Shown: positions 13,404 to 25,490 of the stretch, piece after piece | Position numbering within the stretch: the stretch's first letter is position 1 | Layout of the letters: each line of letters starts with the position of its first letter | NCBI RefSeq assembly: GCF_000003605.2 | Contig: NW_003123047.1 | Coordinates: 1-35,181 of the forward strand | Length of the DNA stretch: 35,181 nucleotides | Source of the DNA: Saccoglossus kowalevskii | Taxonomy: Eukaryota; Hemichordata; Enteropneusta; Harrimaniidae | Reading direction: 5' to 3' | The notes under the pieces: model-generated | The model's database searches: none | Told to the model about the DNA's origin: nothing | What the model saw: only the letters and a program-made list of their open reading frames with translations | Program-made: the position numbers and the translations under genes

Positions 13404-14050
13404 TCAGTATCTCTGCTAGTCTGAGGTGTGAGACCTGTACTACCAGGATTACAGTACATACTAGTCCATCAGTATCTCTGCTAGTCTGAGGTGTGACACC
13501 TGTACTACCAAGATTACAGTACATACTAGTCCATCAGTATCTCTGCTAGTCTGAGATGTGAGACATGCACTACCAAGATTACAATACATACTAGTCCATC
13601 AGTATCTCTGCTAGTCTGAGGTGTGAGACATGCACTACCAAGATTACAGTACATACTAGTCCATCAGTATCTCTGCTAGTCTGAGGTGTGAGATCTGTAC
13701 TACCAAGATTACAGTACATACTAGTCCATCAGTATCTTTGCTGGTCTGAGGTGTGAGACCTGTACTACCAAGATTACAGTACATACTAGTCCATCCGTAT
13801 CTGCTAGTCTGAGGTGTGAGACCTGTACTACCAAGATTACAGTACATACTAGTCCATCAGTATCTCTGCTAGTCTGAGGTGTGAGACCGTACTACCAAGA
13901 TTACAGTACATACTAGTCCATCAGTATCTCTGCTAGTCTGAGGTGTGAGACATGCACTACCAAGATTACAGTACATACTAGTCCATCAGTATCTCTGCTA
14001 GTCTGAGGTGTGAGATCTGTACTACCAAGATTACAGTACATACTAGTCCA

Positions 14051-16262
14051 TCAGTATCTTTGCCAAGTCTGAGGTGTGAGACCTGTACTACCAAGATTAC
14101 AGTACATACTAGTCCATCAGTATCTCTGCTAGTCTGAGGTGTGAGACCTGTACTACCAAGATTACAATACATACTAGTCCATCAGTATCTCTGCTAGTCT
14201 GACGTGTGAGACCTGTACTACCAAGATTACAGTACTTACTAGTCCGTCAGTATCTCTGCTAGTCTGAGGTGTGAGACATGCACTACCAAGATTACAGTAC
14301 ATACTAGTCCATTAGTATCTCTGCTAGTCTGAGGTGTGAGACCTGTACTACCAAGATTACAGTACATACTAGTCCATCAGTATCTCTGCTAGTCTGAGGT
14401 GTGAGACCTGTACTACCAAGATTACAATACATACTAGTCCATCAGTATCTCTGCTAGTCTGAGGTGTGAGACCTGTACTACCAAGATTACAATACATACT
14501 AGTCCATCAGTATCTCTGCTATTCTGAGGTGTGAGACCTGTACTACCAAGATTACAATACATACTAGTCCATCAGTATCTCTGCTAGTCTGAGGTGTGAG
14601 ACCTGTACTACCAAGATTACAATACATACTAGTCCATCAGTATCTCTGCTAGTCTGAGGTGTGAGACCTGTACTACCAAGATTACAATACATACTAGTCC
14701 ATCAGTATCTCTGCTAGTCTGAGGTGTGAGACCTGTACTACCAAGATTACAATACATACTAGTCCATCAGTATCTCTGCTAGTCTGAGGTGTGAGACCTG
14801 TACTACCAAGATTACAATACATACTAGTCCATCAGTATCTCTGCTAGTCTGAGGTGTGAGACATGCACTACCAAGATTACAGTACATACTAGTCCATCAG
14901 TATCTCTGCTAGTCTGAGGTGTGAGACCTGTACTACCAAGATTACAGTACATACTAGTCCATCAGTATCTTTGCTAGTCTGAGGTGTGAGACATGCACTA
15001 CCAAGATTACAGTACTTACTAGTCCATCAGTATCTCTACTAGTCTGAGGTGTGAGACATGCACTACCAAGATTGCAGTACATACTCGTCCATCAGTATAT
15101 CTGCTAGTCTGAGGTGTGAGACCTGTACTACCAAGATTACAATACATACTAGTCCATCAGTATCTCTGCTAGTCTGAGGTGTGAGACATGTACTACCAAG
15201 ATTACAGTACTTACTAGTCCATCAGTATCTCTGCTAGTCTGAGGTGTGAGACATGCACTACCAAGATTACAGTACATACTAGTCCATCAGTATCTCTGCT
15301 AGTCCTAGGTGTGAGACCTCTACTACCAAGATTACAGTACATACTAGTCCATCAGTATCTCTGCTAGTGTGAGGTGTGAGACCTGTACTACCAAGATTAC
15401 AGTACATACTAGTCCATCAGTATCTCTGCTAGTCCGAGGTGTGAGACCTGTACTACCAAGATTACAGTACATACTAGTCCATCAGTATCTCTGCTAGTCT
15501 GAGGTGTGAGACCTGTACTACCAAGATTACAATACATACTAGTCCATCAGTATCTCTGCTAGTCTGAGGTGTGAGACCTGTACTACCAAGATTACAGTAC
15601 ATACTAGTCCACCAGTATCTCTGCTAGTCTGAGGTGTGAGACCTGTACTACCAAGATTACAATACATACTAGTCCATCAGCATCTCTGCTAGTCTGAGGT
15701 GTGAGACCTGTACTACCAAGATTACAGTACATACTAGTCCATCAGTATCTCTGCTAGTCTGAGGTGTGAGACATGCACTACCAAGATTACAGTACATACT
15801 AGTCCATCAGTATCTCTGCTAGTGTGAGGTGTGAGACCTGTACTACCAAGATTACAGTACATACTAGTCCATCAGTATCTCTGCTAGTGTGAGGTGTGAG
15901 ACCTGTACTACCAAGATTACAGTACATACTAGTCCATCAGTATCTCTGCTAGTCCGAGGTGTGAGACCTGTACTACCAAGATTACAGTACATGCTAGTCC
16001 ATCAGTATCTCTGCTAGTCTGAGATGTGAGACATGCACATACCAAGATTACAGTACATACTAGTCCATCAGTATCTCTGCTAGTCTGAGGTGTGAGACCT
16101 GTACTACCAAGATTACAGTACATACTAGTCCATCAGTATCTCTGCTAGTCTGAGGTATGAGACCTGTATTACCAAGATTACAGTACATACTAGTCCATCA
16201 GTATCTCTGCTAGTCTGAGATGTGAGACATGCACTACCAAGATTACAGTACATACTAGTCCA
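14051..16262. repeat. Mosaic domain with private variants
   Basis: About 34 units that fit neither main pattern. 14400-14860 is a run of near-identical G51A units with otherwise consensus sequence. 14180-16130 holds variants rarely seen elsewhere: A55T (CAGTACTTACT, three copies near 14231, 15011 and 15207), C18G (TAGTGTGAGG, three copies near 15367-15890) and AGTCCTAGG. One-base insertions occur near 14065 and 16038. No gene is seen. Confidence 0.65.
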
Positions 16263-16320
16263 TCAGTATCTCTGCTAGTCTGAGGTGTGAGACCTGTACT
16301 ACCAAGTACATACTAGTCCA
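16263..16320. repeat. Isolated 58-bp unit before a B-like stretch
   Basis: The AAG|TACAT junction is at 16304. It is followed by one C10T/A15G unit and then about six B-like units (16380-16710), including the C10T/G23A + T11A pair, instead of the usual ~9-unit module. Confidence 0.7.
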
Positions 16321-16710
16321 TCAGTATCTTTGCTGGTCTGAGGTGTGAGACCTGTACTACCAAGATTACAATACATACTAGTCCATCAGTATCTCTGCTA
16401 GTCTGAGGTGTGAGACCTGTACTACCAAGATTACAATACATACTAGTCCATCAGTATCTCTGCTAGTCTGAGGTGTGAGACCTGTACTACCAAGATTACA
16501 GTACATACTAGTCCATCAGTATCTCTGCTAGTCTGAGGTGTGAGACATGCACTACCAAGATTACAATACATACTAGTCCATCAGTATCTTTGCTAGTCTG
16601 AGATGTGAGACCTGTACTACCAAGATTACAGTACATACTAGTCCATCAGTATCTCAGCTAGTCTGAGGTGTGAGACATGCACTACCAAGATTACAATACA
16701 TACTAGTCCA

Positions 16711-16902
16711 TCAGTATCTCTGCTAGTCTGAGGTTTGAGACCTGTACTACCAAGTACATACTAGTCCATCAGTATCTCTGCTAGTCTGAGGTGTGCGACA
16801 TGTACTCCCAAGATTACAGTACATAATATATAGTCCATCAGTATATCTGCTCGTCTGAGGTGTGAGACCTGTACTACCAAGATTACAATACATACTAGTC
16901 CA
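16711..16902. repeat. 58-bp + 69-bp module, copy 2
   Basis: Junction 16752 and CATAATATATAG 16822. The 69-bp unit has ACTCCCAAG instead of ACTACCAAG, a change shared only with the copy at 29914-30106. Confidence 0.85.
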
Positions 16903-17269
16903 TCAGTATCTCTGCTAGTCTGAGGTGTGAGACCTGTACTACCAAGATTACAGTACATACTAGTCCATCAGTATCTCTGCTAGTCTGAGGTGTGAGACCT
17001 GTACTACCAAGATTACAGTACATACTAGTCCATCAATATCTCTGCTAGTCCGAGGTGTGAGACCTGTAATACCAAGATTACAGTACGTACTAGTCCATCA
17101 GTATCTCTGCTAGTCTGAGGTGTGAGACCTGTACTACCAAGATAACAGTACATACTAGTCTATCAGTATCTTTGCTGGTCTGAGGTGTGAGACCTGTACT
17201 ACCAAGATTACAGTACATACTAGTCCATCAGTATCTCTGCTAGTCTGAGGTGTGAGACCTGTACTACCA

Positions 17270-17300
17270 AGATTACAGTACATACATGTACTAGTCCATC
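17270..17300. repeat. 71-bp unit with 6-bp palindrome-forming insertion
   Basis: GTACATAC is followed by six additional bases before TAGTCC, giving GTACATACATGTAC at 17278-17291. GTACAT and ATGTAC are exact reverse complements around AC. I saw this insertion only once in the window. Confidence 0.8.
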
Positions 17301-17493
17301 AGTATCTCTGCTAGTCTGAGGTGTGAGACCTGTACTACCAAGATTACAGTACATACTAGTCCATCAGTATCTCTGCTAGTCTGAGGTGTGAGACCTGTAT
17401 TACCAAGATTACAGTACATACTAGTCCATCAGTATCTCTGCTAGTCTGAGATGTGAGACATGCACTACCAAGATTACAGTACATACTAGTCCA

Positions 17494-18068
17494 TCAGTAT
17501 CTCTGCTAGTCTGAGGTGTGAGACCTGTACTACCAAGTACATACTAGTCCATCAGTATCTTTGCTGGTCTGAGGTGTGAGACCTGTACTACCAAGATTAC
17601 AGTACATACTAGTCCATCAGTATCTCTGCTAGTCTGAGGTGTGAGACCTGTACTACCAAGATTACAGTACATACTAGTCCATCAGTATCTTTGCTGGTCT
17701 GAGGTTTGAGACCTGTACTACCAAGATTACAGTACATACTAGTCCATCCGTATCTGCTAGTCTGAGGTGTGAGACCTGTACTACCAAGATTACAGTACAT
17801 ACTAGTCCATCAGTATCTCTGCTAGTCTGAGGTGAGAGACCTGTACTACCAAGATTACAGTACATACTAGTCCATCAGTATCTCTGCTAGTCTGAGGTGT
17901 GAGACATGCACTACCAAGATTACAGTACATACTAGTCCATCAGTATCTCTGCTAGTCTGAGTGTGAGATCTGTTCTACCAAGGTTACAGTACATACTAGT
18001 CCATCTGTATTTCTGCTAGTTCTGAGGTGTGAGACATGCACTACCAGATTACAGTACATACTAGTCCA
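17494..18068. repeat. ~9-unit higher-order module (H3), copy of H1
   Basis: Junction 17535. It matches 10054-10629 at offset 7,440 essentially base for base to 17960; beyond that several one-base indels appear. The following 58-bp unit (junction 18107) is not followed by the 69-bp unit, unlike the parent copy at 10630. Confidence 0.8.
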
Positions 18069-18102
18069 TCATATCTCTGCTAGTCTGAGTGTGAGACTGT
18101 AC
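17960..18102. other. Cluster of single-base homopolymer indels (probable sequence or assembly artefact)
   Basis: Against 10520-10666 this stretch has GAGG to GAG, AGTC to AGTTC, CCAAG to CCAG, CAAT to CAT, GAGG to GAG and ACCT to ACT. That is six one-base length changes in about 140 bp, almost all inside short homopolymers, net -4. Elsewhere such changes are rare. Immediately after it the array switches to a B-type pattern at 18121. Confidence 0.75.
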
Positions 18103-18120
18103 TACCAAGTACATACTAGT

Positions 18121-21100
18121 CCATCAGTATCTCTGCTATTCTGAGGTGTGAGACCTGTACTACCAAGGTTACAGTACATACTAGTCCATCAGTATCTCTG
18201 CTAGTCTGAGATGTGAGACATGCACTACCAAGATTACAATACATACTAGTCCATCAGTATCTCTGCTAGTCTGAGGTGTGAGACATGTACTACCAAGATT
18301 ACAATACATACTAGTCTATCATTATCTCTGCTAGTCTGAGGTGTGAGACATGCACTACCAAGATTACAATACATACTAGTCCATCAGTATCTCTGCTAGT
18401 CTGAGGTGTGAGACCTGTACTACCAAGATTACAGTACATACTAGTCCATCATTATCTCTGCTATTCTGAGGTGTGAGACCTGTACTACCAAGATTACAAT
18501 ACATACTAGTCCATCAGTATCTCTGCTAGTCTGAGGTGTGAGACCTGTACTACCAAGATTACAATACATACTAGTCCATCAGTATCTCTGCTAGTCTGAG
18601 GTGTGAGACCTGTACTACCAAGGTTACAGTACATACTAGTCCATCAGTATCTCTGCTAGTCTGAGATGTGAGACATGCACTACCAAGATTACAATACATA
18701 CTAGTCCATCAGTATCTCTGCTAGTCTGAGGTGTGAGACATGCACTACCAAGATTACAATACATACTAGTCCATCAGTATCTCTGCTAGTCTGAGATGTG
18801 AGACATGCACTACCAAGATTACAATACATACTAGTCCATCAGTATCTCTGCTAGTCCGAGGTGTGAGTCCTGTACTACCAAGGTTACAGTACATACTAGT
18901 CCATCACTATCTCTGCTAGTCTGAGATGTGAGACATGCACTACCAAGATTACAATACATACTAGTCCATCAGTATCTCTGCTAGTCTGAGGTGTGAGACA
19001 TGCACTACCAAGATTACAATACATACTAGTCCATCAGTATCTCTGCTAGTCTGAGGTGTGAGACCTATACTACCAAGGTTACAGTACATACTAGTCCATC
19101 AGTATCTCTGCTAGTCTGAGATGTGAGACATGCACTACCAAGATTACAATACATACTAGTCCATCAGTATCTCTGCTAGTCTGAGGTGTGAGACATGTAC
19201 TACCAAGATTACAATACATACTAGTCTATCATTATCTCTGCTAGTCTGAGGTGTGAGACCTGTACTACCAAGATTACAATACATACTAGTCCATCAATAT
19301 CTCTGCTAGTCTGAGGTGTGAGACCTGTACTACCAAGATTACAGTACATACTAGTCCATCAGTATCTCTGCTAGTCTGAGGTGTGAGACCTGTACTACCA
19401 AGATTACAATACATACTAGTCCATCAGTATCTCTGCTAGTCTGAGGTGTGAGACCTGTACTACCAAGATTACAGTACATACTAGTCCATCAGTATCTCTG
19501 CTAGTCTGAGGTGTGAGACCTGTACTACCAAGATTACAGTACATACTAGTCCATCAGCATCTCTGCTAGTCTGAGGTGTGAGACCTGTACTACCAAGATT
19601 ACAGTACATACTAGTCCATCAGTATCTCTGCTAGTCTGAGGTGTGAGACCTGTACTACCAAGATTACAGTACATACTAGTCCATCAGTATCTTTGCTGGT
19701 CTGAGGTGTGAGACCTGTACTACCAAGATTACAATACATACTAGTCCATCAGTATCTCTGCTAGTCTGAGGTGTAAGACATGCACTACCAAGATTACAAT
19801 ACATACTAGTCCATCAGTATCTCTGCTAGTCTGAGGTGTGAGATCTGTACTACCAAGATTACAATACATACTAGTCCATCAGTATCTCTGCTAGTCTGAG
19901 GTGTGAGACCTGTACTACCAAGATTACAATACATACTAGTCCATCAGTATCTCTGCTAGTCTGAGGTGTGAGACCTGTACTACCAAGATTACAGTACATA
20001 CTAGTCCATCAGTATCTCTGCTAGTCTGAGGTGTGAGACCTGTACTACCAAGATTACAGTACATACTAGTCCATCAGTATCTCTGCTAGTCTGAGGTGTG
20101 AGACATGCACTACCAAGATTACAATACATACTAGTCCATCAGTATCTTTGCTAGTCTGAGATGTGAGACCTGTACTACCAAGATTACAGTACATACTAGT
20201 CCATCAGTATCTCAGCTAGTCTGAGGTGTGAGACCTGTACTACCAAGATTACAATACATACTAGTCCATCAGTATCTCTGCTAGTCTGAGGTGTGAGACC
20301 TGTACTACCAAGATTACAACACATACTAGTCCATCAGTATCTCTGCTAGTCTGAGATGTGAGACATGCACTACCAAGATTACAATACATACTAGTCCATC
20401 AGTATCTTTGCTAGTCTGAGGTGTGAGACATGTACTACCAAGATTACAATACATACTAGTCTATCATTATCTCTGCTAGTCTGAGGTGTGAGACATGCAC
20501 TACCAAGATTACAATACATACTAGTCCATCAGTATCTCTGCTAGTCTGAGGTGTGAGACCTGTACTACCAAGATTACAGTACATACTAGTCCATCAGTAT
20601 CTCTGCTATTCTGAGGTGTGAGACCTGTACTACCAAGATTACAATACATACTAGTCCATCAGTATCTCTGCTAGTCTGAGGTGTGAGACCTGTACTACCA
20701 AGATTACAATACATACTAGTCCATCAGTATCTCTGCTAGTCTGAGGTGTGAGACCTGTACTACCAAGATTACAATACATACTAGTCCATCAGTATCTCTG
20801 CTAGTCTGAGGTGTGAGACCTGTACTACCAAGATTACAATACATACTAGTCCATCAGTATCTCTGCTAGTCTGAGGTGTGAGACCTGTACTACCAAGATT
20901 ACAGTACATACTAGTCCATCAGTATCTCTGCTAGTCTGAGGTGTGAGACATGCACTACCAAGATTACAATACATACTAGTCCATCAGTATCTTTGCTAGT
21001 CTGAGATGTGAGACCTGTACTACCAAGATTACAGTACATACTAGTCCATCAGTATCTCAGCTAGTCTGAGGTGTGAGACCTGTACTACCAAGATTACAAT

Positions 21101-22348
21101 ACATACTAGTCCATCAGTATCTCTGCTAGTCTGAGGTGTGAGACCTGTACTACCAAGATTACAACACATACTAGTCCATCAGTATCTCTGCTAGTCTGAG
21201 GTGTGAGACCTGTACTACCAAGGTTACAGTACATACTAGTCCATCAGTATCTCTGCTAGTCTGAGATGTGAGACATGCACTACCAAGATTACAATACATA
21301 CTAGTCCATCAGTATCTCTGCTAGTCTGAGGTGTGAGACATGTACTACCAAGATTACAATACATACTAGTCTATCATTATCTCTGCTAGTCTGAGGTGTG
21401 AGACCTGTACTACCAAGATTACAATACATACTAGTCCATCAATATCTCTGCTAGTCTGAGGTGTGAGACCTGTACTACCAAGATTACAGTACATACTAGT
21501 CCATCAGTATCTCTGCTAGTCTGAGGTGTGAGACCTGTACTACCAAGATTACAATACATACTAGTCCATCAGTATCTCTGCTAGTCTGAGGTGTGAGACC
21601 TGTACTACCAAGATTACAGTACATACTAGTCCATCAGTATCTCTGCTAGTCTGAGGTGTGAGACCTGTACTACCAAGATTACAATACATACTAGTCCATC
21701 AGTATCTCTGCTAGTCTGAGGTGTGAGACCTGTACTACCAAGATTACAATACATACTAGTCCATCAGTATCTCTGCTAGTCTGAGGTGTGAGACCTGTAC
21801 TACCAAGATTACAATACATACTAGTCCATCAGTATCTCTGCTAGTCTGAGGTGTGAGACCTGTACTACCAAGGTTACAGTACATACTAGTCCATCAGTAT
21901 CTCTGCTAGTCTGAGATGTGAGACATGCACTACCAAGATTACAATACATACTAGTCCATCAGTATCTCTGCTAGTCTGAGGTGTGAGACATGTACTACCA
22001 AGATTACAATACATACTAGTCTATCATTATCTCTGCTACTCTGAGGTGTGAGACATGCACTACCAAGATTACAATACATACTAGTCCATCAGTATCTCTG
22101 CTAGTCTGAGGTGTGAGACCTGTACTACCAAGATTACAGTACATACTAGTCCATCAGTATCTCTGCTATTCTGAGGTGTGAGACCTGTACTACCAAGATT
22201 ACAATACATACTAGTCCATCAGTATCTCTGCTAGTCTGAGGTGTGAGACCTGTACTACCAAGATTACAATACATACTAGTCCATCAGTATCTCTGCTAGT
22301 CTGAGGTGTGAGACCTGTACTACCAAGATTACAATACATACTAGTCCA
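18121..22348. repeat. B-type domain 2 (phase-rigid)
   Basis: About 65 units. AAGGTT/AAGATT landmarks at 18165, 18620 and 22260 are separated by exactly 7 and 56 units, so no length variant occurs. It contains two copies of the C10T/G23A + T11A pair and blocks shared with B domain 1 (6150-6930 and 3055-~4000). No gene is seen. Confidence 0.85.
19294..20240. repeat. Duplicated block, copy of ~3055-3935; partial third copy ~26153-26563
   Basis: Offset 16,239 aligns the G4A landmark (3055 and 19294), TCAGCA (3315 and 19554) and the rare GTAAGAC (3534 and 19773). Further on the offset becomes 16,304, one extra 65-bp unit, which is a clean whole-unit slip. The third copy is at offset 23,098 from the first (TCAATA 26153, TCAGCA 26413). 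Confidence 0.75.
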
Positions 22349-22540
22349 TCAGTATCTCTGCTAGTCTGAGGTGTGAGACCTGTACTACCAAGTACATACT
22401 AGTCCATCAGTATCTCTGTTAGTCTGAGGTGTGCGACATGTACTACCAAGATTACAGTACATAATATATAGTCCATCAGTATATCTGCTAGTCTGAGGTG
22501 TGAGACCTGTACTACCAAGGATACAGTACATACTAGTCCA
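22349..22540. repeat. 58-bp + 69-bp module, copy 3
   Basis: Junction 22390 and CATAATATATAG 22460. It marks the abrupt end of B-type domain 2 and the return of A-type units. Confidence 0.85.
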
Positions 22541-22680
22541 TCAGTATCTCTGCTAGTCTGAGATGTGAGACATGCACTACCAAGATTACAATACATACTA
22601 GTCCATCAGTATCTCTGCTAGTCTGAGGTGTGAGACCTGTACTACCAAGATTACAATACATACTAGTCCATCAGTATCTC

Positions 22681-22737
22681 TGCATAGTCGTGAGGTGTGA
22701 GACCTGTACTACCAAGATTACAGTACATACTATTTCC
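22681..22737. other. Locally disturbed units with three one-base insertions
   Basis: TGCATAGTCGTGAGG (22681-22695) has two inserted bases relative to TGCTAGTCTGAGG, and CTATTTCC near 22730 has one insertion and one substitution relative to CTAGTCC. The two units are 67 and 66 bp. The disturbance re-phases the repeat and is the sole cause of the only plus-strand open frame above 60 codons. Confidence 0.7.
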
Positions 22738-23193
22738 ATCAATATCTCTGCTAGTCCGAGGTGTGAGACCTGTAATACCAAGATTACAGTACGTACTAGT
22801 CCATCAGTATCTCTGCTAGTCTGAGGTGTGAGACCTGTACTACCAAGATAACAGTACATACTAGTCTATCAGTATCTTTGCTGGTCTGAGGTGTGAGACC
22901 TGTACTACCAAGATTACAGTACATACTAGTCCATCAGTATCTCTGCTAGTCTGAGGTGTGAGACCTGTACTACCAAGATTACAGTACATACTAGTCCATC
23001 AGTATCTCTGCTAGTCTGAGGTGTGAGACCTGTACTACCAAGATTACAGTACATACTAGTCCATCAGTATCTCTGCTAGTCTGAGGTGTGAGACCTGTAT
23101 TACCAAGATTACAGTACATACTAGTCCATCAGTATCTCTGCTAGTCTGAGATGTGAGACATGCACTACCAAGATTACAGTACATACTAGTCCA

Positions 23194-23769
23194 TCAGTAT
23201 CTCTGCTAGTCTGAGGTGTGAGACCTGTACTACCAAGTACATACTAGTCCATCAGTATCTTTGCTGGTCTGAGGTGTGAGACCTGTACTACCAAGATTAC
23301 AGTACATACTAGTCCATCAGTATCTCTGCTAGTCTGAGGTGTCAGACCTGTACTACCAAGATTACAGTACATACTAGTCCATCAGTATCTTTGCTGGTCT
23401 GAGGTGTGAGACCTGTACTACCAAGATTACAGTACATACTAGTCCATCCGTATCTGCTAGTCTGAGGTGTGAGACCTGTACTACCAAGATTACAGTACAT
23501 ACTAGTCCATCAGTATCTCTGCTAGTCTGAGGTGAGAGACCTGTACTACCAAGATTACAGTACATACTAGTCCCTCAGTATCTCTGCTAGTCTGAGGTGT
23601 GAGACATGCACTACCAAGATTACAGTACATACTAGTCCATCAGTATCTCTGCTAGTCTGAGGTGTGAGATCTGTACTACCAAGGTTACAGTACATACTAG
23701 TCCATCTGTATTTCTGCTAGTCTGAGGTGTGAGACATGCACTACCAAGATTACAATACATACTAGTCCA
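23194..23769. repeat. ~9-unit higher-order module (H4), copy of H2
   Basis: Junction 23235. It is identical in order to 12447-13022 at offset 10,747 and includes the shared GTCAG variant. One private change, TCCCTCAG, occurs near 23571. Confidence 0.8.
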
Positions 23770-23964
23770 TCAGTATCTCTGCTAGTCTGAGGTGTGAGAC
23801 ATGCACTACCAAGATTACAATACATACTAGTCCATCAGTATCTCTGCTAGTCTGAGGTGTGAGACCTGTACTACCAAGGTTACAGTACATACTAGTCCAT
23901 CAGTATCTCTGCTAGTCTGAGATGTGAGACATGCACTACCAAGATTATAGTACATACTAGTCCA

Positions 23965-24150
23965 TCAGTATCTCTGCTAGTCTGAGGTGTGAGACCTGTA
24001 CTACCAAGTACATACTAGTCCATTAGTATCTTTGCTGGTCTGAGGTGTGAGACCTGTACTACCAAGATTACAGTTCATACTAGTCCATCCGTATCTGCTA
24101 GTCTGAGGTGTGAGACCTTTACTACCAAGATTACAGTACATACTAGTCCA
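23965..24150. repeat. 58-bp / A53T / 63-bp triplet, copy 4
   Basis: Junction 24006 and CAGTTCAT 24071, exactly 10,747 bp after copy 3. The same flanks continue to about 24797. Confidence 0.8.
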
Positions 24151-24862
24151 TCAGTATCTCTGCTAGTCTGAGGTGTGAGACCTGTACTACCAAGATTACA
24201 GTACATACTAGTCCATCAGTATCTCTGCTAGTCTGAGGTGTGACACCTGTACTACCAAGATTACAGTACATACTAGTCCATCAGTATCTCTGCTAGTCTG
24301 AGATGTGAGACATGCACTACCAAGATTACAATACATACTAGTCCATCAGTATCTCTGCTAGTCTGAGGTGTGAGACATGCACTACCAAGATTACAGTACA
24401 TACTAGTCCATCAGTATCTCTGCTAGTCTGAGGTGTGAGATCTGTACTACCAAGATTACAGTACATACTAGTCCATCAGTATCTTTGCTGGTCTGAGGTG
24501 TGAGACCTGTACTACCAAGATTACAGTACATACTAGTCCATCCGTATCTGCTAGTCTGAGGTGTGAGACCTGTACTACCAAGATTACAGTACATACTAGT
24601 CCATCAGTATCTCTGCTAGTCTGAGGTGTGAGACCGTACTACCAAGATTACAGTACATACTAGTCCATCAGTATCTCTGCTAGTCTGAGGTGTGAGACAT
24701 GCACTACCAAGATTACAGTACATACTAGTCCATCAGTATCTCTGCTAGTCTGAGGTGTGAGATCTGTACTACCAAGATTACAGTACATACTAGTCCATCT
24801 GTATTTCTGCTAGTCTGAGGTGTGAGACATGCACTACCAAGATTACAGTACATACTAGTCCA

Positions 24863-25432
24863 TCAGTATCTCTGCTAGTCTGAGGTTTGAGACCTGTACT
24901 ACCAAGTACATACTAGTCCATCAGTATCTTGCTAGTCTGAGGTGTGAGACCTGTACTACCAAGATTACAGTTCATACTAGTCCATCCGTATCTGCTAGTC
25001 TGAGGTGTGAGACCTGTACTACCAAGATTACAGTACATACTAGTCCATCAGTATCTCTGCTAGTCTGAGGTGTGAGACCTGTACTACCAAGATTACAGTA
25101 CATACTAGTCCATCAGTATCTCTGCTAGTCTGAGGTGTGACAGCTGTACTACCAAGATTACAGTACATACAAGTCCATCAGTATCTCTGCTAGTCTGAGA
25201 TGTGAGACATGCACTACCAAGATTACAATACATACTAGTCCATCAGTATCTCTGCTAGTCTGAGGTGTGAGACATGCACTACCAAGATTACAGTACATAC
25301 TAGTCCATCAGTATCTCTGCTAGTCTGAGGTGTGAGATCTGTACTACCAAGATTACAGTACATACTAGTCCATCAGTATCTTTGCTGGTCTGAGGTGTGA
25401 GACCTGTACTACCAAGATTACAGTACATACTA
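24863..25432. repeat. 58-bp / A53T / 63-bp triplet, copy 5, with flanks matching 7000-7525
   Basis: Junction 24904, CAGTTCAT 24968, 63-bp unit 24985-25047. Offset 17,907 aligns CAGTTCAT (7061) and the private pair GACAGCTG plus CATACAAGTCC (7231 and 25138), so this is a separate copy of the 7-kb block. The second unit is one base short (ATCTTGCTAG) and has lost the A15G change seen in the other triplets. Confidence 0.75.
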
Positions 25433-25490
25433 GTCCATCAGTATCTCTGCTAGTCTGAGGTGTGAGACCTGTACTACCAAGATTACAGTA

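Larger units (their letters stand above)
12150..14050. repeat. ~1.9-kb duplicated block, copy at ~22897-24797
   Basis: A constant offset of 10,747 aligns the 58-bp junction (12488 and 23235), a private GTCAG variant (12594 and 23341), CAGTTCAT (13324 and 24071) and a 1-bp deletion allele GAGACCGTACT near 13888 and 24634. The block contains one full ~9-unit module and one 58/A53T/63-bp triplet. It ends at ~14050, where one copy has a 1-bp insertion (TTTGCCAAGTC) and the other has TCTGTATTT. Confidence 0.8.

Noticed and set aside
22630-22824. Plus-strand open frame of 64 codons
   Set aside because: It arises only from the inserted bases at 22681-22737 in two disturbed satellite units, and the equivalent frame is closed in other copies.
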